Of a DNA stretch of 64,000 bases, positions 22,420-34,038 are shown piece by piece. Position 1 is the stretch's first letter; every line of letters starts with the position of its first letter. The notes under the pieces are model-generated. The model saw only the letters and a program-made list of their open reading frames with translations. It searched no databases and was not told the origin of the DNA. This DNA is from Prostheceraeus crozeri (Eukaryota > Platyhelminthes > Polycladida > Euryleptidae), in NCBI GenBank assembly GCA_907163375.1, contig CAJQUW010011534.1:370341-434340 (forward strand), written 5' to 3'. Position numbers and translations under genes: made by a program.

Positions 22420-25400
22420 GCATTTCTATGCAAATTCTATGCATGATTTTCGTTGTAGAGGATGAAAAACTTTCTATGTGCTAATGTATTTCAATAAAGG
22501 AGTGCAATAAAGACTGTTTGAAATTTATGCACACTTTCGAAAGCATAAACTATATTATGGAAGCAATAATCATAGAGATTATAGCACTGTGAAATATAAA
22601 TGATCTACAGTGATATCATCATAGATCAACAATGCATTTGTGTACCCAATAAACTGGCTAAAATATGAGCATTTGCCCTTGCTCTCCACTTCAAATCAGA
22701 TCACATTTGTGTTATAATATCGCAAATTCGTTTTCCAAGTATGGGTTAAGGTAATGTTTGATGACATCCTAACAAAGATTTACAAACCAATACAGCAGAC
22801 TTCTTCGTAGACTTTGTTGAAGTAAACATAACTCCTGCGGAGCGCCGTGTACATCTTTGTAAATGCGGAGAATCACAAGATCACAAATGTTGCAGGAGAA
22901 TCTCGCTTGGAGAACTCAAGTTTCCTCTCGTCTCGTCTCGGAGAGTTGATTTCGTTCGATGCAGGCCATATGTTGAGATGATATCAGCTATCATAGTGGC
23001 GATGAAAACAACAGCAGAGTGGCTTCTCTCTTCGCAAATACATGTAGTTTGAAGATTAATTACGGATCGAAATATTAATAACTTGCATGTCAAAGTGTTG
23101 AACTATTCAAATTTCTTACTTTTTTCTATGCCGTAACATTCATCCTGAGAACTCATCGATATCTCGTTCTCTTCGTACAGAAAATATGACTCTTCAGAAT
23201 TCGTGTACATACTGATTACAGTATTTTGCTGATATTTTGAAAATGTCCATGCTATGAGGGGGAAATTAACAGTTAGAAATCTCCGTAGTGATTACAATCA
23301 AGTTGAGAGGGGATATACACGAGCTTGCCTTTCGTGTTGATGTCTCGTAACTCAACTGTCGTGCGCTGGACCGTGGAGCCATCCATCAGCCTTATCAACA
23401 TCTCAGTTGGCATTCCTGGCTGTCTCCGAGTTGATGGAAGGTTAAAGTGATGTCCCCAGATGCCATCACAAATGGAAAACAATAAAAACTGATGAATGGT
23501 ATGTCGAAGAGACAGTTTCTCATTCCCAAACCTTTCCCGAAATCCTCTTACTAACGACAGACGAAGGTGCAAGAGGCGGAGTTTACCTTCATTTGAATAG
23601 TTAACATTTTTTGTAAAGAATTTGAATAATCCTTTGCTGTTAGGCAGGTGAGAAATATTTCTATGTCGGTACAACAGCGGGGAGTGAATGAAACGTTCAA
23701 TTTGTGGAAATCACAACTCGAATCTTGTGCGCGCTTCCTTCAGAATTTCATGCAATCAGATGTCACGTGGTGCCTCGGCCTGGCGGTACAGAGTTCGCCT
23801 CGAGTCCTGAGAATGAAAGCTCAATTCCCGATTAATTAAGTTTTGACCCTAACTTAAAGTTAATTCTTGAATATCGAGAATTTTTGCCCTTGCATAATTA
23901 AACAAATTAATCTAATGAAATTATTTATGCAGATTTGCATATTAAGCTATTAAACTAGCATGTACACTCATTCACAAGTGCATTGTCATAACACTACTCA
24001 CAATAGCTTTATAAGTAATCCTGTCAGCTTTAAACGGCACATAATGGATCCCAAAGTCAGAATAAGGACAGATTATCATGCCTCATAATATATTTAGTGC
24101 ATTCATTCACTTGGATGAGCAGTTACTGCAACATTTTTGCACGATGTATAGCAGACTATGTAAATTTCAAGCAGATACTCAAAAATCAATTTTTGAACAA
24201 AGTAGAATTGAAAATTTTTCAACTGCCGTTTCGAGTGAAAACTGAGTGTGAGTTGGTGAAAACTGGCTGGAACACCACTGGAGCGAGCATTCGCCGATCG
24301 TGTTTTACACCATTTTTGGAACGATTGATTCGTAGGAGCATCAAAATCGAGGGGCTCCGACTGCCCTCCTCACCCGTGTTTTCAGAGCTCAAAATAAACC
24401 ATTCTTATTTCGCTGCGAAGATGTGCGAGAGCTTGGCATTTTAAGGAATATTTTTAGAAATCAGGTAATTCACACTTGCCTGACATTGATAACCATTTGG
24501 TCTATTTCTCTTATTTCGCTTAACTCATCAAAGCAATTATTCAGTTTCTTCAATTATGCATTTACTGAAATAATGTATTAAGCAAGAATTATAATGTAAG
24601 TCTTTCAACGCACAAAAATGTGTGATGCCAAATCGATTTCGCCGGTTCGGCCTGATCACTTTGTAAATATACCGGTATATTGAAATTATAGTACATATAA
24701 CATAAAGATCAAGGAAATGGAAATTGCGTCGTGTCAAAGTTCAGTGTTGAAAATTAATTCTTACAAACGGTCGCTTGAGTCCATTATGTTTTTGTATTCA
24801 AATGAAAGAAAAAACGATTAGGAAAAACATATACCTTAGGTAAGTATGATAGCATTCTACTCATCTACTCAGAACCTAATTGGGCATTGAAAAGGGGATG
24901 TGGAAACAATCAAAAACAGTCAAAGTGATGGAGATAGCGGGGGAAGCATTGAAGCGAAAATTACAAGAATCTACACCATTGAAACGAAGAGAATGCAAAG
25001 AAAATGGATGCTTCATATGTGACTGTGATGGCAAAGAGATGTAATGACAATTAGTATGCGAAGGTTGCAATCATGAATACAAAAACGGAAAGGAATGAAG
25101 CGAGTGTGTCAGTTGTTATTGTTTGCAAGAGTTTATTTTTAACTCTGGAATTTTCTACGACCTCACTTCCATTTCTATGATCTTTATGATGTCTGTGCTT
25201 GAGTTTCTGTGTTGGCAAATGACTTTGTATTTGATTTCTAGGATTTGTTTCACTGTTGGAGCAGCGAAATCGATCTGAAATTCTATAGTTTTGCTTGTGG
25301 AAGACGTACATTATAATTATTATTTGATGTATTCGGGGAATGATTTCCCAGTCTTTACGATTTGTGTCAGATTAAATTCTTTTCAATTTCCTTTTAATTT

Positions 25401-26390
25401 CCTGAATTCTTCTTATGACAAGAATTGGCGTCATCCGGTGGCCGCAGAGGACCATAACTTGTAAATAGCAGAGCTGCCAATCTTCCGCCTTTTCGCCGAA
25501 AAAGGGTCTGAAAAGTCGATTCCCGTTAATCGACCAAAAAACCATTGAATAATTAGGGGTAGGGGTGCAGTGGTGGGGTGGTTGTATTAATGTAAGCAAA
25601 TTCAGGTTATTTTCACTCAGGGTATGTTTAGGCTATTAAACAGTCAGTTTTTTGTTATTTTTACTCATGGATTTGTATGGTTGCAAGTTGCTCTAATCAT
25701 AGAGCAAGGGTGCTAATTGTAATTGTCCAACGATTGGGACAAAAAGGAATATTTTTCATGGCTTGCACGAATACATGTACTTACAGTGATACATCGATGT
25801 TCAAAGATATGGGTAAGTCAATCGGCATGGATATATGGATCCATATTATGTGTAACCCAGCTAGTGTTGAGATACGTGAATTGATTTAAGATTGTTCTGG
25901 GAATATGTTAAGACCCTCAAGACTTAAAATTTAACCGACTATTCGACTGCATAAAAACTTTCCGTCAAAATGACTTTCTTCTGTTGCCAGCTCTGATATA
26001 GAAGTTGTGCAGTCTGATTCAGCTGGTCATTCATTATTCATCACAGTAAGTGGTCAGATAACTGCATTTTTCAGAGAATGACTTCTGACATCTTCCCATT
26101 TGAGTCCATTCTCTCTGCCTCGCTACTTAGTGAATTCTCCGAGGAATTTCAATCGTCTCTGCCATTTGGCATTCGTCTCCACAAAACGACTCAACTATTT
26201 CCTTCCTTATTCGTGGATGGTTGTTATCTTGAGAATGTCAGCATCATTTCCATATTGTGTCGCGTCAATTTGCTTTCATCATGAATTGATGAAAAAAGTT
26301 CTCCTCGTTGAGATGACGTCAGATGCCGCGGTTTCCATCGATGTGGCACTTTCAACAATGGATGAAGTTATGGAGGACTAGTCGCTGTAA
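22420..26390. other. Intron sequence without a recognised gene
   Basis: The largest frames are a 133-codon minus-strand frame (23273-23674, containing STRRQPGMPTEMLIRLMDGS) and a 115-codon plus-strand frame (24097-24444). Neither matches a family I recognise. The minus-strand frame has a coding-like composition and could be a decayed transposon ORF. Confidence 0.35.
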
Positions 26391-26733
26391 GGGCGTGTGC
26401 GCACTAAGCGGCCTGGTCGCGGCGACCATGAAAGCGGCTGCGACAGCGACCAATCGACGTCATTTGTTGAGGAAAAAAAATGAATGAGGAAGAGGTTATA
26501 GCAGTTTATTATCTATTTGTCGCGGGAAGGGTCGCCAAGTGCGCGCTCTGTCATGGGTTGCAATGTCGCCGCGACATCTTGGCCGCCTGTGCGCCGCTGC
26601 AAATCTTGATGGCCGCCACAACCAAGTGCGCGCGCAAGAAGACGACTACCCATCTCCGCAACGATGACTAAGCATTCTTGCTGGCCGACAAGACTTGCCC
26701 GCCGCGACCTGGCCGCCTAGTGCGCGCACGCCC
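26391..26733. mobile_element. GC-rich MITE
   Basis: The ends are inverted repeats of about 35 bp: GGGCGTGTGCGCACTAAGCG at 26391 and GGGCGTGCGCGCACTAGGCG read inward from 26733. Both continue into GCC.GGTCGCGGCG. The 340 bp interior is non-coding and much more GC-rich than its surroundings. No clear target duplication was found, so the superfamily is unknown. It abuts the retroelement fragment at 26734. Confidence 0.7.
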
Positions 26734-27345
26734 ATGTACACGCGACACAAGCACACAACACCTCCACGACAAAACACACGTCCTCCCCATTGCTTGACAC
26801 CACCATCTTCACCACAGGGAAGCACAATTCAACCCCATCCGCACAGTAATCCAACGCAACAACAAAACAGCTACTCACGCAAATTATACCCATCATGTCC
26901 GCACATGCATAGCACACATACAACAATAAAGTCATTAACACAATGCCGCAACAGTTCACAAATCAGAACAAACACTCGAAAGACGCACACTCAGAACACT
27001 GGCACAACTCCGAACACACAAATCGCTGCGCTTAAAAGAATACTTGCACAACATAAAACCCACTGTACACTCTTCACCTCTTTGTCCCCTCTGCAAATCA
27101 CAATCGCACAACGCAAAACATCTCTTCTCTTGCACACGCAGACACAACGCTTTTATTGTGGGATCTGTGGGCTTCCACGTCAGAGCTCATCCGCTGCTAG
27201 GAGCGGGAGATTGGCCAGCCCAACGCCTGAGGGCCCCCTGGACACCCTCCCAATAGCAGGGAGAGGGTGGGTCGACACCACCACTATTCGCTGTAGTACT
27301 TGCGCAGATACGACGTCTGAACAGATTCTATTGTTATTTTGATTT
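26734..27345 (+). pseudogene. 5'-truncated non-LTR retrotransposon, C-terminal zinc-finger tail
   Basis: Conceptual translation in the frame of 27044 gives RTLRTLAQLRTHKSLRLKEY, then LHNIKP, then the finger CPLCKSQSHNAKHLFSC (about 27090-27142). This is the C-terminal TLAQLR...CPLCxxxxHxxxHLFxC block found at the end of the ORF of a widespread animal non-LTR retrotransposon family. Upstream the frame is interrupted by stops, and the sequence is A/C-rich on the + strand with very little G. A different-frame 215-codon open reading (26695-27342) runs through the same bases and into the neighbouring MITE. It is an artefact of the skewed composition. The element is 5'-truncated at the MITE border. 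Confidence 0.75.
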
Positions 27346-28405
27346 GAAAAATACCACCATCGATTTCAATTTGTACGTTCTACTGTTTTTAGAGTACTCA
27401 TGTCCCTTTTCATGACAGGTTTTGGCTTATCTGACAAGTAATGAATTGAGCGGACGGACATAGTGCTACTCTTTTCGGGCGCCTCCAGTTCATAAGAAAG
27501 ACAGTCATTCAATTATCTAAATTGCAATCAATATTAAAATGCAGAGGAGCGCATCAGATTGACCATAGAGGTCCGATATCAAAGCTATCTAAGCCTAGGG
27601 AGGACATAAGATGACTATGATGGAGCCAGTCTGGACTCTGAGAACGGGTCTAGTTCAGAACCTTGATGTCTTTACCTCGAGATAACTTCTGATGTAAATG
27701 TCGTATAACCTACCATTTCTACACAGAGTGAGATCTACCTGAGAGATGTCATTTGTCTGAATATTAATGAAAATGGACCGTTAACAAAATCTGTAGACCA
27801 CATGAAAGAAAATTCTTAAAAGTTGGTCCTGTGAAAATAGGTTTATAGATTTCGCTCCAATTCGTGAGGCTTGATCTTGACCTATTGCAAACGATCCTGA
27901 GCGGTTGATATTCCAGCATGCATCTAGAAGATTCCACAAGAGATTTTTTGATTTCATCTGCAATGGCCAGTCATGTTGCTGCTTTTCAAAATTTGATATT
28001 TCTTTCAAATTAGTTTTCTTTCATGAACACAGAAGATGCCGTCCTCATGCTATAAAACACTAATTTTCGTTGCTTATCAGTTTATCAGGATTAATGGTGT
28101 TCTATTTATTAAACGTCCCAGGTCAAATTACCCACAACAGCTGATGGTGGATTTCATTTCAGTTAAAATTTCACCGATGATGTAAAATAAATGAGAGAAA
28201 TTTTGCAGGTCGGTCAGATTCGTGCACGCGTCCGCTAAAAGTTATGATCACAATGTTACAAGTTCTTCGTTTTCAAATGAGTCCACCAACAGACTAGCAA
28301 AAACTGTCACATTCACGGATGACTGTGATTTGATTTCAGCTTGTAACCGTTATAAACTCTTGTAAGAGATATTTAGTATGTCCTCTCTATACTGAGATAG
28401 CAGAG
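27346..28405. other. Intron sequence
   Basis: No gene. 27540-27605 carries one diverged unit (AGAGGTCCGATATCAAAGCT) related to the tandem repeat at 30.4-30.7 kb. Confidence 0.4.
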
Positions 28406-28429
28406 ATGGCTAGCAATCCGACCTCTGTC

Positions 28430-28860
28430 CACGCAGCAACTCCTCTATTGATTCTATCCTTTCAAATCACACTGGATCAGCAGATATCAGACAAGCAGCT
28501 GTCACTGGATGGTCATCAAGTAGTGCCACAAAACCCCGAGTTCCAGAAAATATGGGGATCTATTGCAGCTTCGGAACGTTTGGAAACCTTGGAGGAAAGA
28601 GCCGTAGATCAATTTGAATTGGCAAGATGACGTTCAGCACTATCATCGAAATCTGACCCTTGGCTATCTGCATTGTCCAGTTAGGTACAGCATTGGACAG
28701 GAGACATTCAGAATTGGAATCTCTTTGAAAACTAGTGCTTACGTTATGCGACCTTGTAAGTGCAAGTGTGGACATAATTGCGACGACAAAGGCTACCATC
28801 CTCTGTCCTGCAGACTCACATCTGGAAGGATTCTACTTCTTTATCAGGGGCCCTTTAAAG
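28430..28860 (+). pseudogene. Retroelement relic: cysteine-rich C-terminal domain
   Basis: Two overlapping frames give pieces of one protein. The first ends near FQKIWGSIAASERLETLEER. The second contains FRIGISLKTSAYVMRPCKCK, CGHNCDDKGYHPLSC and SGR. The order (x-x-RLxAxSxxxSxxWLxALP, then FR(I/V)xxxLRLGxxxCxPHxCxCGxxVDxxGxHxLSCxxSxGR) is that of a C-terminal domain attached to reverse-transcriptase proteins that are very abundant in marine invertebrate genomes. One TGA (28628) and frame changes show decay. I know the family by its sequence pattern but not its formal class. Confidence 0.65.
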
Positions 28861-28869
28861 TAAAATGCT

Positions 28870-29290
28870 CTAACATTTCTTAGCCTCTGATTTCAAGCTG
28901 GAGTAATATATGACAAATCGATATACGAGTATATACAAATCGACATTACAAGTTACACATGTGTCTGATTATACTCTTGATAGATTATAGGGGCGATATT
29001 TCAAAGTGATGAACGTACAGAACGTTTTAGAGGATTTCCTTCTTTGTCATCCTGTCGCCGCTGTATTTTACAAATTCATTATCGTTTTTGTGTACATGAT
29101 CTTTGGACATGGGGCAACAATCCACAACACAAATTGGCTTAATAAATATAAATGCCAATCAGAAAACTTGGAAACCAGCTCGCACCATTTGCATTTTGCC
29201 CCAACTAAGTTCCCCCGGCGTGTGCCATAATTTTCATGCAATTTCCATTCTAGGACTTTCTATGGTATTGTTTATTTCTATGTATAGGAT
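28870..29290. other. Intron sequence
   Basis: AT-rich, with only short frames and no motif. Confidence 0.4.
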
Positions 29291-29295
29291 ATAAC

Positions 29296-29398
29296 AAATG
29301 TACCATAGTGCTTCAGAGACATGACCTAAATGTCAGCCTCGGCCTGTGGCCTCGTTTTGTCATGTCACTTCATCGCTATGGTACATTTAGTTAGTGTT
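29296..29398. repeat. Hairpin repeat with GC-rich cap
   Basis: The outer arms AAATGTACCATAG and CTATGGTACATTT and the inner GACATGAC/GTCATGTC form an imperfect hairpin capped by CCTCGGCCTGTGGCCTCG. It has the same plan as the hairpins at 19.8 and 20.1 kb. Confidence 0.7.
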
Positions 29399-30359
29399 AA
29401 GCAAAGGTTAAAGGATGACATAGAAATTTTTGCCAAAATTGCAGATGTATAGAATTCCCTCAAAATCCAGCGTTGCAAATTTCTAGGAAATCCTTTAACC
29501 GTGTGAAAGGAAAACTAATTGATACCTATGATGAGCGGAGGTATTTAGTTATATTTGGGTATCATCCCCACTTTTCTTCTATTTTCTGCTTCTATCCGTA
29601 AATCTTCTGTTGAGAGACTCCGGCTAAAGTCCTCGGGATTTTTGAATTAATTTCCTTTCTATATCCCAGGGAATCTTAATGTTATCCATTATCCATGGCC
29701 TAGAAATAAGACAGATATTCCCTAAACCATTTTGAGGATGATTTACATGTTATTAGCAGCGATATCTCTTGACGTCTAACCAATTACACATTTGGCCATT
29801 TAATGAACACTTGTCATACTTAGTTGCTTCCCAGTCTTACGTCCTTGGTTCCTCAGGCTTGGGGGTTGGACGGCCATAGATTTAAAGGAGATAAGCTCGT
29901 CCGCTCCGTGGCTTTGGTTATCAACATTTTTTTGCCCTTCTGACTCCATTAGAATACTTATTTCTCCTTTGTGTCCAACAGTATTATCCAAGACTTTCGT
30001 TTTCTTCTGAAATGGAGAATGTACTGAAAGTCACACCCGTCTCTACCGTCTACAAAGATTATCATCAATAGAAAATCGCAATTCATTCTCGAACCTCATG
30101 TATCGTTAAAATGCGCCGAAAAGGTTAGAAAATGAAACACTTTGTACTCTGAGGTAGAAAAAGTGGAAAAATCTGTTCGTCTGACGCCTCAATTCACCTG
30201 ACGTCAATTTGCGATGCTGAAGGGATGTTTTCAACCCTGGAAAGAGGAGGAAATTCTTTGTCTGTTTCAAAAGAGAATGAGAAACATCTGTATAAGTGGC
30301 AATCGGGGATGATTTATGTGGTGCGTGCGGTCGGGACTGTTTGAATCGTTTATCAGTCC
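29399..30359. other. Intron sequence with a half-copy of a hairpin repeat
   Basis: About 29650-29712 (CTATATCCCAGGGAATCTTA and TTATCCATTATCCATGG) is related to one arm of the hairpin at 33212-33330. Nothing else was recognised. Confidence 0.4.
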
Positions 30360-30459
30360 ACAACTAATAGACACGCAACTTGTAAACCACACACCATAAA
30401 GTCTAGACGATCCTAGAGGCCTTTACTTTTTATCTGCAACTTCGAGATTGAAATTAAAA

Positions 30460-30735
30460 GGCACTACTGAAGTCTAGAGAAGGCGTAGAGGTCGGAAATC
30501 AATGCTATCGAAGTCTAGAAAGAACACACGTTCGTAGAGGTCGGAGATCAATGCTATGGAAGTCTGGAGAGGACATAGAGGTTAGAAATCAATGCTATCG
30601 AAGTCTGGAGAGGACAGACGTCGGAAATCAATGCCATTGAAGTTTAGAGAATACACAAGAGGTCAGGAATTCGAAATCTTGAGAGGATATAGAGGTCAAA
30701 AATCAATGCTATTGATGTCTGACATGCAGATTGGA
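30460..30735 (+). repeat. Irregular tandem repeat of about 40-50 bp
   Basis: The unit AGAGGTCGGAAATCAATGCT followed by ATCGAAGTCTGGAGAGGACA recurs, with ATCAATGC at 30498, 30547, 30588, 30627 and 30701. Spacings are 49, 41, 39 and 74. Related single units occur near 27560 and 30410. Confidence 0.75.
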
Positions 30736-30740
30736 GATGA

Positions 30741-33205
30741 ATGCCGGCGAAGCACCATCAGGTTGCCACTACTTTGCCATACAGTTTAATGACACTGTGT
30801 CTGGTACTTGGATAAAAAGTCCTACGAGTCTCATATTATAGAACCAATGAATTATTATGACCATATTATTTGATCAAATTTTCCCCGATGGAAGTACGAG
30901 TAATTTAAGGTGTGAGCTGCAATAATAGTTTGCGTGAAAATGACTTATTCTGGAGGATACTACCCTTCTAACATCAGATAAAGAGAAATGTCTCTGAATG
31001 CAAGGGACACTGTGAGATCATCGAGTCACTTAACGACTTCAATTTGATTAGATTTACTTCTCTTTCTTAATGAAATTACAGTGTCAGACAGTGATTGTGT
31101 CTTCTGCTGCTGTCAATCATCTGACGGCGGCGTACGTCACCTACAAAGAATAGCTGTTCTTATATGAGGAAAGCTCAATTTGATCAGGATAAATACTTAT
31201 TGTGCACAGCCAGTTCTGAGGCTTTTCGGTGTGGCACCGCCGGGCATCATCAGGCAAATGAGACAGATCTCAGGAATCATGCAGCCAACATCGCTCAGAC
31301 TGCGGAACATGCATGACTGGTCCATTATTTCAACAAACAAGAGTTTGGACAGGATTTGGCCTACAATCACATTAATTGGAAGCTACTAATTATGATTTAT
31401 AAGTGGTATTCACCAGAAAATCAAAACATTGATTCTCCCTTTCAAATAATTTATAGCGGACATTGAAGGACAAATATACAATCTTTGCTGTTTTTAAGAA
31501 AGTTAGGTGCTACGTTTATCAAGTTCCTGGTCAATGGACTGCGTCATTTGTATTTTTTTGGAATTTCGCAGGCCTGCTTCAAAATTACCTATAAATTATA
31601 GAAATACACAAACTTCCGGTAAACTTTCAGTAGGTTGATGTACTGAGCATGATAAGAAATCATAAAAATGGGCATGGAAGAAGTGCGTATTTCATATAAA
31701 TTGTGCATTATAATTTTTTTTGAAGACCCGCGTCAGCATTTGTAATTATTTTCTTATTCTGTTCACTTGATAATTCTATGATGCTCATAACGAATAGCAG
31801 CGGTCTTCTTTAGTCTATAAATTCATCAAGATTCTCTCCAAGTACTTCAAAGTCGTTATGATTTGTCAAGGGAAGACCAACATCACGCAAAACCACAAAA
31901 AATGTCAGACTTTTTCAAAGTCCATGAGCGACCTCTAAATCTTCGAATTTTTCAAAAATATTTCACATGAGTTTGTTTTGGTCACCATGCAAGATATTTA
32001 GGCAGTAAGACCTAAAAAATTTGATTTTTTTGAGAAACCCTAGCTGTGGACGTCATATTTTCTACCTCTCTCACCGCAGAAACTCGTTCTGTCGGTTGCC
32101 GGACTTTCAAATAATATTTTCAAAATCCTATCCGACTTTTGTGTAATTCTGCTAATTCGAAATCATTTTTCATGATACAGACAGACAACAATCCGCATGC
32201 TCTTATATCCTACTTTTGATAAATTGCTCACATTTTGTTTGCTTATAACTGAAGGATTGGGGATCTCGTTTTCGATTCCACAGCCAGCGCAACTCACTCC
32301 CTATCTGTACGGAGCTCTCAGTCGACGCTATTACGCGTAGTGTTGTTCTGAGAATGATTGCAGCTTACCTGGTGATGTAACTTGGAAAGACTTTCATCTC
32401 TCCTGGTTGTTTAAATCAATCTCCCATGACAGATGCGGTCAGTTCTATGACATGTGGAATCAGGTGACGCTGATAGAATCATCAATCACTGCATTGAATT
32501 ATGGAGGAACTTTGGTGTGTGTGAAAATACAGGCGAAAACTACGGAATTGATGGAATTTAATGGATGCAAAATTCTGAGCGAAGAGGCATTTACTGCTCA
32601 GCTGTACGACGATCATTTTCCAGTTGGTCGTAAATTCCAAAATATTTGGGAATTGAAGGCTAAAACTTTTAAGTTGATGCTTCCATTGAATTCCGACCTC
32701 TAAGTCCTTCAACCTCCATAAAACTAATTTGTTTATTACGTTTGATATCATATCCCCAAGTGGTGTTTCTTTCAATTATCAAAAACAATTGCTAGCTCAA
32801 ATATATTTTCAATGTTATATTTTGCATAGATAACGGTTCTTACCAAAATGATAAGAAATGAATATGGATAACATCGATAATTGCTATGTTCAATCGTTCA
32901 GGTCCATTAAAAAAAGTCGATTTAAAATGACCAATAAAAACAAACTGGTCAATGCCACATCGTCACTCCATATTAACTTCTATTTCTACTTCTCATCATG
33001 CGTCTCGAGTGCGTTGTCAATAATGGGTCTTTGATTGCTTCCTTTTCTTATTCCTTATCATCATAATACAATGACTGTAATTAATCAGGAAAAATCGAGG
33101 CAGTTAATTTAACTAATTTAAATCAAAGTAAGTGTATAAGGGAAGTATGGATTCAATGGTTGAATTGTGGCGACAGCTATAATATTGCTTTTTATCCAGC
33201 GCTTA
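30741..33205. other. Intron sequence, no recognised gene
   Basis: A 98-codon plus-strand frame at 32407-32703 and its 97-codon shadow on the other strand carry no family motif. The rest is AT-rich. Confidence 0.4.
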
Positions 33206-33211
33206 TAAGCA

Positions 33212-33330
33212 GTTTTAAGTAATGGATAGAGGATGGCTGTAGGATTCTCTGGCATGTAGAGAGGGATATATCAAATAATTTCACTCTCTATATCCCAGAG
33301 AATCGTATAGTCATCCTCTATCGGTTTTAA
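33212..33330. repeat. Hairpin MITE-like repeat
   Basis: The left arm (33212-33264: TTTTAAGTAATGGATAGAGG then GATTCTCTGG) and the right arm (33285-33330: CCCAGAGAATC then CATCCTCTATCGGTTTTAA) form a long imperfect stem. A related arm lies at about 29650-29712, and further related sequence (GAATCCCTCTCTAC) at 33370-33395. Confidence 0.65.
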
Positions 33331-33404
33331 GTGTGCCAGATTATTAGGACCATAGATATCCGCGATAGAATCCCTCTCTACTAAGATTTTCCCTGGGATA
33401 TCAG

Positions 33405-33905
33405 ATACATCAAATCAAATCATCTTTATTGAGTTCACAAGATGGCGATGAAAGCACACAAAATTCTTCACATTATGTAGTACGTGAAAATTAAAACTAA
33501 AAGTTTAAAAAACACATGAAATATTATCGACCGAATTTTATAAAGGATTCACTGTACCGACGCGTAGAAGCAAAGGATGCTGTGATGCAATGTGGATTCC
33601 TTCGATTTGGACATCTCTTTTTGAACAAAGCACGTAGCAGATGATTCTCACTAAGCTCAATTTGTCTGAACAATCGATGGCAAAGATTATCAACAACAAA
33701 TGACATGTCTGAAAAAACATAATTTTTAAAAAAGCGATTTTTTAACGCGCAGTAATTCACTAAACAAATATTTCGGCAAATTGCAGAAACAAGGCAAAGA
33801 AAAAACTAAAATCGAACGAATAAAAGATACGTAGCATCTGAAAATCACTTCATCAGAACAACTTGCCATCTTCAAATCACGCAAAATGAACATCTTACGG
33901 TAGCA
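33405..33905 (-). pseudogene. CR1-like LINE relic with 3' tail, minus strand
   Basis: Read on the minus strand, from about 33905 downwards, frames give FRCYVSFIRSILVFSLPCFC, NLPKYLFSELLRVKKSLF, then DNLCHRLFRQIELSENHLLR, then ALFKKRCPNRRNP and RRYSESFIKFGR with a stop. This is the thumb/C-terminal end of a CR1-like LINE polymerase, ending in the HxLxxLFPK and SFI boxes in weathered form. About 100 bases further comes AATAAAGATGATTTGATTTG (33402-33427 on the + strand in reverse), the usual microsatellite-type 3' tail of this class. Frame changes show it is dead. It lies antisense in the C16orf89 intron. Confidence 0.75.
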
Positions 33906-34030
33906 TTTGGCAGTGGTTTGTCGAGCATGCTCATTCCATGAGAATATAGAAGGGATTCTGAAATACGATTCTACAGCTATGCAATAATCTGATATACTTT
34001 ATTTGACGACAGAGCATTATTGAAGTATGA
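33906..34030. other. Spacer between LINE relic and hAT-type element
   Basis: Nothing recognised. Confidence 0.4.
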
Positions 34031-34038
34031 ACTGGAAG

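Noticed and set aside
23273-23674. 133-codon minus-strand frame as a gene
   Set aside because: No recognised family, no clear splice sites and no neighbouring coherent frames. Left only as a note in the intron description.
26695-27342. 215-codon plus-strand frame rich in Thr, His, Pro and Gln
   Set aside because: It runs from the MITE into the retroelement tail in the wrong frame. Another frame carries the recognisable TLAQLR and CPLC...HLFSC motifs. The openness comes from the G-poor composition.
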